A stretch of DNA of 64,000 nucleotides, from positions 1 to 64,000 of the forward strand of contig WLWY01000013.1 in assembly GCA_012103325.1 (NCBI GenBank). The letters run 5' to 3'. This document shows positions 27,171 through 35,936 of this stretch, in pieces (position 1 is the first letter of the stretch; each line of letters starts with the position of its first letter). The translations under genes were made by a program, and so were the position numbers. Below the pieces are notes generated by a model. It was given only the letters and a program-made list of their open reading frames with translations. It did not search any database and was not told the DNA's origin. Origin of the DNA: Alphaproteobacteria bacterium (GTDB taxonomy: Bacteria; Pseudomonadota; Alphaproteobacteria; UBA8366; GCA-2717185).

Positions 27171-28037
27171 CTATACGATCATTCCGTCGTCGCGATACTG
27201 TGTGACCGTGGCGTCGAGACCCAGCAGGGCAGCTTTTAACACATCGGTCTCTAGGTCGTTGGTATGGACCGCATAAACGGGATAGGTAAACACCGGCACA
27301 TCGGGTATTTCGCGCAGCAGCCCGTTCTGCAGATAAGGTGTACACACGCAGCGCGGGAAATATCCGGCAGCTTTTGCGCGTGTAAGGTAGTCGATTCCCA
27401 GCACGCCAAGGTCGAGAGACATGTGCGGCCGCTTGATGTCGGGATAATTCAGCGCGTGATCGCTGCGGAATTCCGGCCCCCAATTCACGAAGACATAATC
27501 GTCACCCATCATCGGGTCCTTGGCCTCCGGGCTGGTGACCAGGATCATGTCGTCATCGAACAGTTTTTGGACCTGTAGCCCCGTGCGCTGTTGCGGCCGA
27601 TACATCACGGCGATATCAAGCGATCCTTCGGCCAGGTTCCGCATCAAATCGTCGATATAGCCCACTTCGCATTTGATCGAGATCGCCGGCGCCTCCACTT
27701 GCATCCAGGCCAGCCAGGCCACCAGAAAGCTGCCCCAAATGCTCAATTGTCCGCCGACGCGCAACAGGGCGGCCTGATTATCACCAACGCCGACTTCCAG
27801 ACAGGCCTGGTCCCAAATGCGCGCCATCGACATGGCATGTTTGGTAAATTCGCGTCCGGAATTCGTTAACGTCGCGCCGCTTTTATTGCGGGCGAAAACC
27901 TTGACACCGAGCTGATCTTCGAGCGCCCGAATACGCATGCTGACCGTCGATTGCGTGACATGGACGCGCTCGGCCGCCGCAACGAAACTGCCGGTTTCGA
28001 CCACGGCGAGAAAGGTGCGGATATTGGTAATGTCCAT
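27171..28037 (-). CDS. LysR-family transcriptional regulator
   Basis: 288 residues. The N-terminal winged HTH is MDITNIRTFLAVVETGSFVA and TQSTVSMRIRALEDQLGVKV (residues 1-60). It is followed by an effector domain with an RHALNYPD-like segment and SLDIAVMYRPQQ. The start at 28037 is the standard LysR MDI start. It is divergent from the two dioxygenase genes, with 126 bp between. The 14-bp motif GATATTCGAATACT occurs in that gap and again just past the gene's own stop, in the rpoD leader. Regulation of the dioxygenase operon is likely; an effect on rpoD is a possibility worth testing. Confidence 0.85.
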   Translation of the reverse strand: MDITNIRTFLAVVETGSFVAAAERVHVTQSTVSMRIRALEDQLGVKVFARNKSGATLTNSGREFTKHAMSMARIWDQACLEVGVGDNQAALLRVGGQLSIWGSFLVAWLAWMQVEAPAISIKCEVGYIDDLMRNLAEGSLDIAVMYRPQQRTGLQVQKLFDDDMILVTSPEAKDPMMGDDYVFVNWGPEFRSDHALNYPDIKRPHMSLDLGVLGIDYLTRAKAAGYFPRCVCTPYLQNGLLREIPDVPVFTYPVYAVHTNDLETDVLKAALLGLDATVTQYRDDGMIV

Positions 28038-28069
28038 CAGCGGCTCCAGCGTTGCCGGGGGAACTATTC

Positions 28070-28083
28070 GATATTCGAATACT
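28070..28083. promoter_or_regulatory. 14-bp motif copy 2, LysR/dioxygenase divergent region
   Basis: Second copy of GATATTCGAATACT. Upstream bases extend it to TTCGATATTCGAA, a near-perfect dyad with the T-N11-A shape of LysR sites. It is 33 bp from the LysR start and 81 bp from the dioxygenase start. Confidence 0.5.
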
Positions 28084-28163
28084 ATAACGGAATAAATGCG
28101 GAATTTGTCAGTATTGATGCGGGTGGCTAGTATTTTGGCATCCGCCGGTGGCCGGGAAGCCTG

Positions 28164-29153
28164 ATGTCGAACGCCAAACATGATGCAGCACCACAGCAGA
28201 TGACGCAGGCGATTCGCGGCCGGAAGGCATGGCGAACGGCGACATTGCGGCGGGAAGACTGGCTTGTGCCGGTTCCCGACGAATGCTTGTCGGAGATCGA
28301 CGCTCTGGTTCGGACCCTGCGTGAGAACCCCGTTCCGACAATCGCGCTTGATATGAGCGACTATCGGCTTGCGGCCTGCGCCAAGATGATGAAAAGACTG
28401 CGCGCGGTTCTCGACGGCGGTACCGGCTTTGCCGTGCTCGACAAACTGCCGGTGGAAAAATACAGCAAGGCGGAATTGACCACCGTGTACTGGCTGCTGA
28501 GTACCATGATTGCGCGGCCGGTGGCGCAATCCTTCGACGGCGCGCTGCTCTACAACGTGCACGATACGGGCAAGAAGATCGCCACGCGGGTGCGCGGCGA
28601 TCTGACCAATCAGAAGCTCGCCTGGCACACCGATTATGGGTTCAACCATCCGCCGCCCTATATCGGCCTGCTGGTACTGCGGACCTCCCGGTCGGGCGGC
28701 GAGAGTTGCGTCGTCAGCTTGGCAAGCGTGCACAACGAGATGCGCCGCCGCTGCCCCGACCTGCTGGCGCGGCTGTACCGGTCGTACTACTGGAATCGGC
28801 AGGGGGAGCATCCGCCGGGTGACCCGATCACCAACGTCAATCCGATCTTCACCTTCGACGGCACGCATCTCGATGCGCGGGTCAACCGCCGGCTCTTGCA
28901 GGTCGGCCACGAGCTCATGAACGAACCGATGGACGACGAAGGGGCCGCCGCCCTCGATGCGCTGTACCGCCTCATGGATGACGCAGACATGCATTTCACG
29001 TTTCAGCTGGAGGCCGGTCAGGTGCAGTATCTGCACAACTGGCGCTGCGCGCATGAGCGCACGGACTATATGGACTACGAAGACCCCGAAAAGCGGCGGC
29101 ACCTGGTGCGGATCTTCCTGCGCGACCAGGGCGCGCGGAGCTATATGGGATAA
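28164..29153 (+). CDS. TauD/TfdA-type Fe(II)/2-oxoglutarate dioxygenase
   Basis: 329 residues. The facial triad is visible: HxD in LAWHTDYGFNHPPPY (about residues 155-169) and the distal His in NWRCAHERTDY near the C-terminus, followed by the 2-oxoglutarate-binding Arg in KRRHLVRIFLR. Family members hydroxylate small molecules such as taurine, carnitine precursors or aryloxyalkanoates. The substrate is not evident. GGGAAG precedes the ATG. It is five bases upstream of a PhyH-type dioxygenase gene, so two different Fe/2OG enzymes are made from one transcript, probably controlled by the divergent LysR. Confidence 0.85.
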   Translation: MSNAKHDAAPQQMTQAIRGRKAWRTATLRREDWLVPVPDECLSEIDALVRTLRENPVPTIALDMSDYRLAACAKMMKRLRAVLDGGTGFAVLDKLPVEKYSKAELTTVYWLLSTMIARPVAQSFDGALLYNVHDTGKKIATRVRGDLTNQKLAWHTDYGFNHPPPYIGLLVLRTSRSGGESCVVSLASVHNEMRRRCPDLLARLYRSYYWNRQGEHPPGDPITNVNPIFTFDGTHLDARVNRRLLQVGHELMNEPMDDEGAAALDALYRLMDDADMHFTFQLEAGQVQYLHNWRCAHERTDYMDYEDPEKRRHLVRIFLRDQGARSYMG

Positions 29154-29158
29154 GGGTA

Positions 29159-30010
29159 ATGCCGAAAGTTCTGACACCTGATCAAATCAATGCCTATCGC
29201 CGGGACGGCTATTCGTTTCCCCATTTGGCGCTGAGCGAAGACGACGCGGCCCGCCAGATGGAACGGCTCGAAGCGTTCGAGGAGACGTTGGGCGGGCGGC
29301 TGGGCGATGTCGGCGGCGCTTCCCGCTTCAAGAACCATCTGCTGCTGACCTGGGTGAACGATCTGGTGCGCCATCCGGCGATCCTCGATGCGGTCGAGGA
29401 CATCATCGGGCCGGACATCCTGTGCTACACGAGCACATTTTTCGTGAAGGAACCGCACAGCCCGGCGGTCGCCGCCTGGCATCAGGACGCGACTTATTTC
29501 GGTTTGCGCCCGCACGAGCACATCACGGCATGGCTGGCGCTGACCGAATCGACGCCGGAAAGCGGTTGCCTTCAGTTCCTGCCGTTTGGTGCGGGAGCCC
29601 GGCAGCGAAAACATGCGAACAATGCGGTTCCGCACAGCGTGAATGGCGGCCGGCAGGCGATCGTCGAATCGTTCGAAGCGGACAGCGCGGCAATGGTACC
29701 GCTGCGGCCGGGGATGTTCTCGCTGCACAACACCCTGTGCATTCACCGGTCCGCCCCGAACCTCTCCAACAACCGGCGCATCGGCATCGGTATCAGCTAC
29801 GTGCCGGCCAGCGTGCGCCATATCGGCACGCAGCGCATGTCGGCGATGCTGGTGCGCGGGGAGGATACCTATGGGCACTTCGATTTGGAGTCCGATCCTG
29901 CCAGTGATCTAGACGAGGCCGCGCGCGAAACCCATGCAGCCGTCTACCAGCGCTACCGCGCCAACTATAACGAACAACTCGAATGGCACGAGGCGGGGCG
30001 GGACGCCTGA
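29159..30010 (+). CDS. Phytanoyl-CoA dioxygenase (PhyH) family protein
   Basis: 283 residues with the PhyH-type Fe(II)/2OG core. HxD is in AAWHQDATYFGL (about residues 107-118). The distal His is in CIHRSAPNLSNNRRIGIGIS, with the Arg that binds 2-oxoglutarate. The N-terminus (LTPDQINAYRRDGYSFPH) is the usual family opening. Bacterial members hydroxylate secondary metabolites, ectoine or lipid-like substrates. It is directly downstream of the TauD/TfdA-type gene, and a 121-bp repeat follows its stop. Confidence 0.87.
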   Translation: MPKVLTPDQINAYRRDGYSFPHLALSEDDAARQMERLEAFEETLGGRLGDVGGASRFKNHLLLTWVNDLVRHPAILDAVEDIIGPDILCYTSTFFVKEPHSPAVAAWHQDATYFGLRPHEHITAWLALTESTPESGCLQFLPFGAGARQRKHANNAVPHSVNGGRQAIVESFEADSAAMVPLRPGMFSLHNTLCIHRSAPNLSNNRRIGIGISYVPASVRHIGTQRMSAMLVRGEDTYGHFDLESDPASDLDEAARETHAAVYQRYRANYNEQLEWHEAGRDA

Positions 30011-30035
30011 TTTGTACGAAGGTCTTTCCTTATTT

Positions 30036-30156
30036 GTCATCCCGCACTTGATGCGGGATCCAGTCGACGGTTGTCCCTTACGAAGGTCCTGGATCCCAGA
30101 TCACTGACTTTCCTAGCCAAATCGAAGATTTGGAGGAAACTCGCGTCTGGGATGAC
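30036..30156 (+). repeat. 121-bp MITE-like repeat, copy 1
   Basis: Begins GTCATCCCGCACTTGATGCG and ends CGTCTGGGATGAC, so the ends are inverted (GTCATCCC/GGGATGAC). Internal stem CCAAATC-GAA-GATTTGG. It lies between convergent genes. Nearly the same 121 bases occur at 39963-40083 (reverse) and 44431-44551. Confidence 0.75.
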
Positions 30157-30186
30157 ATGGAATGGTTGCCAATTGGGTCCAAATCA

Positions 30187-30972
30187 TCAGTGCGTCGTGT
30201 AGCCGCCATCGATGATCAGATCCGCGCCCATCATGTAGGTCGCGTCGGTCGCCGCGAGATAGAAGGCGAGCTCTGCGATTTCTTCCGGTTCGCCGAAGCG
30301 GCCGGAGCGTAAATAGGTGGTGCGCGTCTCGGCATAGCCGGGGTCCTGCTCCAGCCGGTCCAGAATGGGCTGGGTCTTGATCGGGCCGGGACTGATTGAA
30401 TTGACGATGATGTTCTCCCGGCCCAGCTCGTAGGCCATGGTCTTGGTCAAGTGGATTAGCGCCGCCTTGGTGAGGCCATAGACCGCCCGCTTGTCGAAGG
30501 CGACGGAACCCATCTGGCTGGCGATATGGATGATCCGCCCGCCGCCCTGGTTGCGCATCGCTGGCAGCACCGCTTGACTGGCGAAGAAGGCGGCCGAGAC
30601 ATTGACCGAGACGATGCGGTCGAACTCTTCGCGGTTGAAATCGCCGAATGCCTTGTGATCCCGGATGCCCGCATTGTTGACCAGGACGTCGACCCGCCCG
30701 AACGTCTCCAGCGCCTTGGCGATCATCGCTTCCGGTGCATCCGGCTCGGCCAGGTCGAACTGCCCGCATTCGATCTGCGCGCCGCCTGGGCTTAACGCGC
30801 GGCAACTCTCCACCGCGGTTTGAAGCTGCGCTTCGGTGCCTTCCGCGACGAGGTACAGCGAAGCCCCCTCGGCCGCATAGCGCCGCGCGATTGCGGTGCC
30901 AATGCCCTTCGGCGTCGAAGTGCCCGTGATTACCGCGACTTTGCCGCTCAGCCCGTCTTTCAAACCGCTCAT
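30187..30972 (-). CDS. Short-chain dehydrogenase/reductase (SDR)
   Basis: 261 residues, classical SDR size. The NAD(P) loop is AVITGTSTPKGIGTAIARR (residues 13-31). NNAG is in DVLVNNAGIRD. The catalytic residues are Ser of HIASQMGS and Tyr/Lys of VYGLTKAAL. The C-terminal GADLIIDGGYTTH is the usual tail. The start at 30972 has AAGGAA seven bases upstream. The stop of the epimerase gene is only a few bases upstream, so the two form an operon. It probably oxidises a secondary alcohol, perhaps one made by the nearby dioxygenases; that link is inference. Confidence 0.85.
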   Translation of the reverse strand: MSGLKDGLSGKVAVITGTSTPKGIGTAIARRYAAEGASLYLVAEGTEAQLQTAVESCRALSPGGAQIECGQFDLAEPDAPEAMIAKALETFGRVDVLVNNAGIRDHKAFGDFNREEFDRIVSVNVSAAFFASQAVLPAMRNQGGGRIIHIASQMGSVAFDKRAVYGLTKAALIHLTKTMAYELGRENIIVNSISPGPIKTQPILDRLEQDPGYAETRTTYLRSGRFGEPEEIAELAFYLAATDATYMMGADLIIDGGYTTH

Positions 30973-30976
30973 GATC

Positions 30977-31903
30977 TTATTCCTTTCGCATCCATTCGAT
31001 ATAGCTGGCGATGCCAGTTCGCATGTCGACGGCGGGCACGTAGCCCAGGTCACGTTGTGCGGCGGCAATATCCATGGCTTGCCGCGCGTGACCAGCGCGC
31101 GTCGCCTCGAAGGCGATGTCGGCGTCCGGCAGCAGGTCGCGTACGATTGCCGCAACCTCCTGGTCGCTCGTCGTTTCCAGATTGCCGATATTGTAGGCGG
31201 CGAGTGGTGGGCGCGGCGCGTCGAGCGCCAGGGCAAGCGCCGCCACCACATCGTCGCGATAGACATACTGGTAGCGGTCCTCGCCATCGCCCGGCGCCCG
31301 TGTCGGCCGGCCAGCGAGCGCGTCTTCGATCAGTGTTGCGACGAAGGACGACGTTGTCCGCCCCGGACCGTAGACACGGGCGATGCGCAGGGCGATGCCG
31401 TCCAAGCCGTGCTCTTCGCGATAGGCATGAATCAGCGCGTCGCCGGCGGCCTTGGTCGCGCCATAGACGTCGACCGGCCGGAACCCACCGTCTTCCGTAA
31501 TCGGCTGTGAGCCGGTTGCCGCACCATAGGCCGCTATAGAGGAGCAGTGGACGAAGCGGCTTACGTCCTTCTGGCGGGCGAGTTCCAACAGATGCGCCGT
31601 GGCCGAAATATTGATCGCGCTGACATCCAAAGGCCGGTTCGGCGCAACCATCGGGCCGGAAATGCCGCCGCAATGCACCACGCCGTCGAAGCGATACCGG
31701 CCAAACAAAGCGGATATCGTTTTGCCGTCGCGCAGGTCCCCGATCTCCACCGTGAAGCCGGGGTCGCCGCCCGATGGCAGGGCGAGGTCGAAACCGACAA
31801 CGGTCCGGCCCTCCGCCGCGAGCCGCGCCGCCAGAGGACGCCCCAGCATGCCGTTCGTGCCGGTAACCAGGATCGTTTGCTGGGGTTCGTGTGTATTGGT
31901 CAT
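30977..31903 (-). CDS. NAD-dependent epimerase/dehydratase (extended SDR)
   Basis: 308 residues. The Rossmann loop TNGMLGRPLAARLA is at the N-terminus (TGTNGMLG). Catalytic Ser is in HCSSIAAYGAATG and Tyr-x3-Lys in DVYGATKAAGD. RIARVYGPG is the conserved GALE-family segment. Sugar nucleotides, polyols or lignin-derived compounds are typical substrates. It is the first gene of the operon with the SDR at 30187-30972. Confidence 0.85.
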   Translation of the reverse strand: MTNTHEPQQTILVTGTNGMLGRPLAARLAAEGRTVVGFDLALPSGGDPGFTVEIGDLRDGKTISALFGRYRFDGVVHCGGISGPMVAPNRPLDVSAINISATAHLLELARQKDVSRFVHCSSIAAYGAATGSQPITEDGGFRPVDVYGATKAAGDALIHAYREEHGLDGIALRIARVYGPGRTTSSFVATLIEDALAGRPTRAPGDGEDRYQYVYRDDVVAALALALDAPRPPLAAYNIGNLETTSDQEVAAIVRDLLPDADIAFEATRAGHARQAMDIAAAQRDLGYVPAVDMRTGIASYIEWMRKE

Positions 31904-32127
31904 TTGTTGAGCGTTTCCGAGCGCATGGTTTCACCGCGATGCGATAGGATGACTCGGATGACGGGGCGTTGTCCAAATGTGCGCGCTGGGGAGGCTTCAC
32001 GAAATAGTGCCGCCGAAACCATTTCACCCCCCATCCTAACCCTGAAATGCCTCTGATGGACATTTCAGCCCACAAGGGGGGAAGGGATAATTAAAGCGGA
32101 TCAACGGGATATTCTCCTCCCCCTTGA

Positions 32128-33285
32128 GGAGACCTCTGCGAAACGGGTTCAGGATCGGAGATAATCGTTGGGTTTGGAGGTTGGTGCATAGGTTTGGCGG
32201 TTTTTCGCGTTGGGTTTTGGGACGCTCTTGACGAGATCGGCAAGGGACGGTGTCAGGGCATAAGAGTTTCGGCACGTCTCAGGTTCATGGCGATGCACAG
32301 GAGATGAAGGTGGGACTGGTTCTTCTGCATCCCCCTGTATCGGGCCCGGCGGTATCGGTAAGACCGCTTCAGAGTTCCGAACAGGCGCTCGACATTAGCG
32401 CGGATCGGGGAGATCAGGCGGTTGCGGACCTGTTGCCAGTGCGGCAGCGCCGGTTGGTTCTTATGGCTGCGGTGCATGATCCGGTCCTTGATGCCCCTCG
32501 CCTTGAGGCGCCGGCGGCGCTCCTTGTGCTCATAGGCTTTGTCAGCATAGACCGCCCGCTCGTCGCCCTGGATCAGCGCGTCGGCCACTTCGCTCTCATA
32601 GGTTTTGGCCGACGTCATCATCGCATCGCGGATCAATTCGGAGCCCTGATCGACGGCGATATGCGCCTTGTACCCGAAATAGGCCGTGCGCCCGCGCCGC
32701 GTCCAATCGGCATCCGGATCGAGCGCCGAACGCCCGCCGGAAACACCGGACGGCCGGCTGACCGAAGCCTCGATCAGGGTGGCATCGATCAGTGTGCCCG
32801 TCTTCAGCATCAGCCCGTGACGCTCCAACTGCCGGTTCGTTTCCGCCAGAAGCTTCGCCGTCAGTTTCCTCTCTGCCAGCGCCGCCCGGAAGCGCACGAA
32901 CGTCGTCTCGTCCGGTGTCTCGTCGCTCAACGAGAACCCGCAGAACCGTCGGAACGACAGACGATCCCCCAACGCCTCCTCCAGGTCCGGGTCGGAAAGA
33001 CCATACCATTGCTGCAGCAAAACCGCCTTGTACATCGACAGCGCCGGATACCCTCTGCGCCCCTTCTTCGAGCGAACCGACTTCAGGAGCTTCTCGAAGC
33101 GAGACCAGTCGAAAAGACCTTCGATACGCTCCAGACGTTTATTCGAACCCGCACCCGGCGCCACAAACGCATCCGCAAAGCCACCCTCACCAACCCGCTT
33201 CTCACCCATCAAGACCTCCGTCATAGCGATCACTCTAAAGAATCACCGTTTCGACAAAGTTGCTACCAATTTCGCAGAGGTCTCC
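32128..33285. mobile_element. IS5-family insertion sequence, copy 1
   Basis: 1,158 bp. Terminal inverted repeats GGAGACCTCTGCGAAA are perfect over 16 bases at both ends. TTGA occurs immediately outside each end (32124-32127 and 33286-33289), a 4-bp target duplication lying in the loop of a G/C-rich hairpin. It contains one transposase gene on the minus strand. Copy 2 at 34779-35936 has the same length in inverted orientation. Confidence 0.85.
32253..33233 (-). CDS. IS5-family DDE transposase, copy 1
   Basis: 326 residues. The N-terminal DUF772-like domain (YPALSMYKAVLLQQWYGLSD, SFRRFCGFSL) is followed by a DDE catalytic core: Asp in TLIDATLIEAS, Asp in AVYADKAYEH and Glu in NVERLFGTLK. The protein is full length and differs from the other copy by one residue that I can see (Gly versus Glu in SGVSG[G/E]RSALDP). 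It should catalyse cut-and-paste movement of its own element. Confidence 0.9.
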   Translation of the reverse strand: MIAMTEVLMGEKRVGEGGFADAFVAPGAGSNKRLERIEGLFDWSRFEKLLKSVRSKKGRRGYPALSMYKAVLLQQWYGLSDPDLEEALGDRLSFRRFCGFSLSDETPDETTFVRFRAALAERKLTAKLLAETNRQLERHGLMLKTGTLIDATLIEASVSRPSGVSGGRSALDPDADWTRRGRTAYFGYKAHIAVDQGSELIRDAMMTSAKTYESEVADALIQGDERAVYADKAYEHKERRRRLKARGIKDRIMHRSHKNQPALPHWQQVRNRLISPIRANVERLFGTLKRSYRYRRARYRGMQKNQSHLHLLCIAMNLRRAETLMP

Positions 33286-33370
33286 TTGAGGGGGGAGGAC
33301 TAAGGTGGGGGTGGACGGCGGTACCAATCGAAATTTTTCGCAGCAGGCTCAAGGGGAAGGGGAAGGCGGC

Positions 33371-34678
33371 GTGACGATTCATCGACGCGTCTGGCGCATG
33401 GCGGGGCCGATCATCCTGTCCAACGTGTCGGTGCCGCTGCTGGGCGCGGTGGACACGGCCGTCGTTGGACATTTGCCGGAGGCCTATTACATCGGCGCCG
33501 TCGGTATCGGTGCGATGCTCTTCAATTTCATCTATTTCGGCTTCAACTGCCTGCGCATGGGCACGACCGCACCGACGGCGCAGGCGGCGGGGGCGGAGGA
33601 TTGGAGCGAAGTGCGCGGTATGCTCGCCCGCGCGCTGTTCATCGCGCTCAGCATCGGCGGGCTGCTGGTCGCGATGCAGTTACCCATCGCAGCGTTCGCG
33701 TTCGGTCTGATCGAGGCCAGCCCGCAGGTCGAGGATCTCGGCCGCCGGTATTTCCTCATCCGCGTATGGGCCGCGCCGGCGGCACTGTCGACCTATGTGA
33801 TTATCGGCTGGCTGTATGGACTGCAGGATGCGCGCATCCCGTTGATCCTGCAGATCACCACGAACACGATCAATATCCTGCTCGACCTGCTGTTCGTGTT
33901 CGGTTTCGACTGGGGCGTCGAGGGCGTGGCCGCGGCGTCCGTCATCGCGGAATATACCGGTCTCGCGCTGGGCGTCTATTTCGTCCGGCGGCGCTTGCGC
34001 GTCATGAAGAGAGGCGAAACAGCGCCGCGCCTTTTCGATATTCCCAAGCTGCGCCGTATCCTGACCCTGAACGGCTTCATCTTCTTCCGGACGTTGTGCG
34101 TGGTCTCGGGCATGGCGATTTTCATGGCTCAGGGTGCCAAGCTCGGCGACCTGCCGCTTGCTGCCAATCAGGTGCTGTACAATTTCCTGCAATTCACCGC
34201 CTTTGGCCTCGACGGGTTGGCGCATGCCGCTGAAGCGCTGATCGGTCAGGCCATTGGCCGCCGCAGCCGTGCCGCGTTCGGTGAGGCGGTGCGGGCCGTC
34301 CTGCTGTGGTCGGGTGTCGTGGCGGCGATCAATGTCCTGATCTACTGGATTGCCGGCACGGCGATTATCGCGCTGATGACCAACATTCCCGAAGTCCGCG
34401 CCGCGGCGGCGGAATATTTGCCGTGGGCCATTGCGATGCCGGCGGTCGCGGTCTGGGCCTACGCCTATGACGGCATCTTCCTCGGTGCGACGCGCGCGGA
34501 CATCATGCTGATGTCAATGCTGATGTCCTTTGCCGTCTATATGGCGGTGATGTTCCTGCTGCTGCCGGGGCTGGACAATCACGCGCTCTGGATCGCGCTG
34601 ACCGGATTCCTTGGCTTCCGCGGCCTGACGCTGATCGCGTTTTACCCGCGCCTGCGGCGCGGCGTCGGCGAGGGTTGA
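33371..34678 (+). CDS. MATE-family multidrug/toxin exporter
   Basis: 435 residues from the GTG at 33371 with about 12 hydrophobic helices, in two halves as in MATE proteins (residues ~1-215 and 225-435). The opening WRMAGPIILSNVSVPLLGAV and DTAVVGHL are the conserved helix 1 region of the DinF/NorM group. GGAAGG lies four bases before the start; codons upstream to 33305 fall in a palindromic repeat and are not part of the protein. The gene sits alone between two inverted IS copies, each inside a G/C-rich hairpin element. It probably exports cationic drugs or metabolites using a sodium or proton gradient. Confidence 0.87.
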   Translation: MTIHRRVWRMAGPIILSNVSVPLLGAVDTAVVGHLPEAYYIGAVGIGAMLFNFIYFGFNCLRMGTTAPTAQAAGAEDWSEVRGMLARALFIALSIGGLLVAMQLPIAAFAFGLIEASPQVEDLGRRYFLIRVWAAPAALSTYVIIGWLYGLQDARIPLILQITTNTINILLDLLFVFGFDWGVEGVAAASVIAEYTGLALGVYFVRRRLRVMKRGETAPRLFDIPKLRRILTLNGFIFFRTLCVVSGMAIFMAQGAKLGDLPLAANQVLYNFLQFTAFGLDGLAHAAEALIGQAIGRRSRAAFGEAVRAVLLWSGVVAAINVLIYWIAGTAIIALMTNIPEVRAAAAEYLPWAIAMPAVAVWAYAYDGIFLGATRADIMLMSMLMSFAVYMAVMFLLLPGLDNHALWIALTGFLGFRGLTLIAFYPRLRRGVGEG

Positions 34679-34695
34679 TTTTCCCCCAATCGTCA

Positions 34696-34716
34696 CCCTC
34701 GGGCTTGACCCGAGGG
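34696..34716. terminator. Hairpin after the MATE gene
   Basis: CCCTCGGG-CTTGA-CCCGAGGG, a perfect 8-bp stem 17 bases after the stop. There is no strong T-run. It may end the MATE transcript or be a single REP unit; a similar one is at 9746-9766. Confidence 0.4.
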
Positions 34717-34778
34717 CGCCTTCTGCAAAGTTTGTGAGGGAGCCGCCGTCCACCCCCACCTCAATCCTCCCCCCTCAA

Positions 34779-35936
34779 GGAGACCTCTGCGAAATGGGTA
34801 GCAACTTTGTCGAAACGGTGATTCTTTAGAGTGATCGCTATGACGGAGGTCTTGATGGGTGAGAAGCGGGTTGGTGAGGGTGGCTTTGCGGATGCGTTTG
34901 TGGCGCCGGGTGCGGGTTCGAATAAACGTCTGGAGCGTATCGAAGGTCTTTTCGACTGGTCTCGCTTCGAGAAGCTCCTGAAGTCGGTTCGCTCGAAGAA
35001 GGGGCGCAGAGGGTATCCGGCGCTGTCGATGTACAAGGCGGTTTTGCTGCAGCAATGGTATGGTCTTTCCGACCCGGACCTGGAGGAGGCGTTGGGGGAT
35101 CGTCTGTCGTTCCGACGGTTCTGCGGGTTCTCGTTGAGCGACGAGACACCGGACGAGACGACGTTCGTGCGCTTCCGGGCGGCGCTGGCAGAGAGGAAAC
35201 TGACGGCGAAGCTTCTGGCGGAAACGAACCGGCAGTTGGAGCGTCACGGGCTGATGCTGAAGACGGGCACACTGATCGATGCCACCCTGATCGAGGCTTC
35301 GGTCAGCCGGCCGTCCGGTGTTTCCGGCGAGCGTTCGGCGCTCGATCCGGATGCCGATTGGACGCGGCGCGGGCGCACGGCCTATTTCGGGTACAAGGCG
35401 CATATCGCCGTCGATCAGGGCTCCGAATTGATCCGCGATGCGATGATGACGTCGGCCAAAACCTATGAGAGCGAAGTGGCCGACGCGCTGATCCAGGGCG
35501 ACGAGCGGGCGGTCTATGCTGACAAAGCCTATGAGCACAAGGAGCGCCGCCGGCGCCTCAAGGCGAGGGGCATCAAGGACCGGATCATGCACCGCAGCCA
35601 TAAGAACCAACCGGCGCTGCCGCACTGGCAACAGGTCCGCAACCGCCTGATCTCCCCGATCCGCGCTAATGTCGAGCGCCTGTTCGGAACTCTGAAGCGG
35701 TCTTACCGATACCGCCGGGCCCGATACAGGGGGATGCAGAAGAACCAGTCCCACCTTCATCTCCTGTGCATCGCCATGAACCTGAGACGTGCCGAAACTC
35801 TTATGCCCTGACACCGTCCCTTGCCGATCTCGTCAAGAGCGTCCCAAAACCCAACGCGAAAAACCGCCAAACCTATGCACCAACCTCCAAACCCAACGAT
35901 TATCTCCGATCCTGAACCCGTTTCGCAGAGGTCTCC
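34779..35936. mobile_element. IS5-family insertion sequence, copy 2 (inverted)
   Basis: 1,158 bp with the same GGAGACCTCTGCGAAA ends as copy 1. TCAA lies directly outside both ends (34775-34778 and 35937-35940), a 4-bp target duplication of its own. The two copies differ in only a few bases, so the insertions are recent. Confidence 0.85.
34831..35811 (+). CDS. IS5-family DDE transposase, copy 2
   Basis: 326 residues, the same protein as at 32253-33233 apart from Glu in SGVSGERSALDP. The DUF772-like N-terminal domain and the Asp, Asp, Glu catalytic set (TLIDATLIEAS, AVYADKAYEH, NVERLFGTLK) are intact. Full-length frames in both copies suggest both could still be active. Confidence 0.9.
   Translation: MIAMTEVLMGEKRVGEGGFADAFVAPGAGSNKRLERIEGLFDWSRFEKLLKSVRSKKGRRGYPALSMYKAVLLQQWYGLSDPDLEEALGDRLSFRRFCGFSLSDETPDETTFVRFRAALAERKLTAKLLAETNRQLERHGLMLKTGTLIDATLIEASVSRPSGVSGERSALDPDADWTRRGRTAYFGYKAHIAVDQGSELIRDAMMTSAKTYESEVADALIQGDERAVYADKAYEHKERRRRLKARGIKDRIMHRSHKNQPALPHWQQVRNRLISPIRANVERLFGTLKRSYRYRRARYRGMQKNQSHLHLLCIAMNLRRAETLMP

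Larger units (their letters stand above)
32026..33321. repeat. G/C-stem hairpin element A, split by an IS
   Basis: Left part 32026-32127 and right part 33286-33321; the IS occupies the middle. Joined, it ends in GGGGGTGGACGGCGG and has a stem CTCCTCCCCC-TTGA-GGGGGGAGGAC plus a second stem CTGAAATG..CATTTCAG (32042-32068). It resembles elements B (34.7/36.0 kb) and C (43.0 kb). Confidence 0.6.

Noticed and set aside
32250..33374. Plus-strand ORF opposite the IS transposase
   Set aside because: The same shadow occurs in both IS copies opposite a clearly functional transposase.
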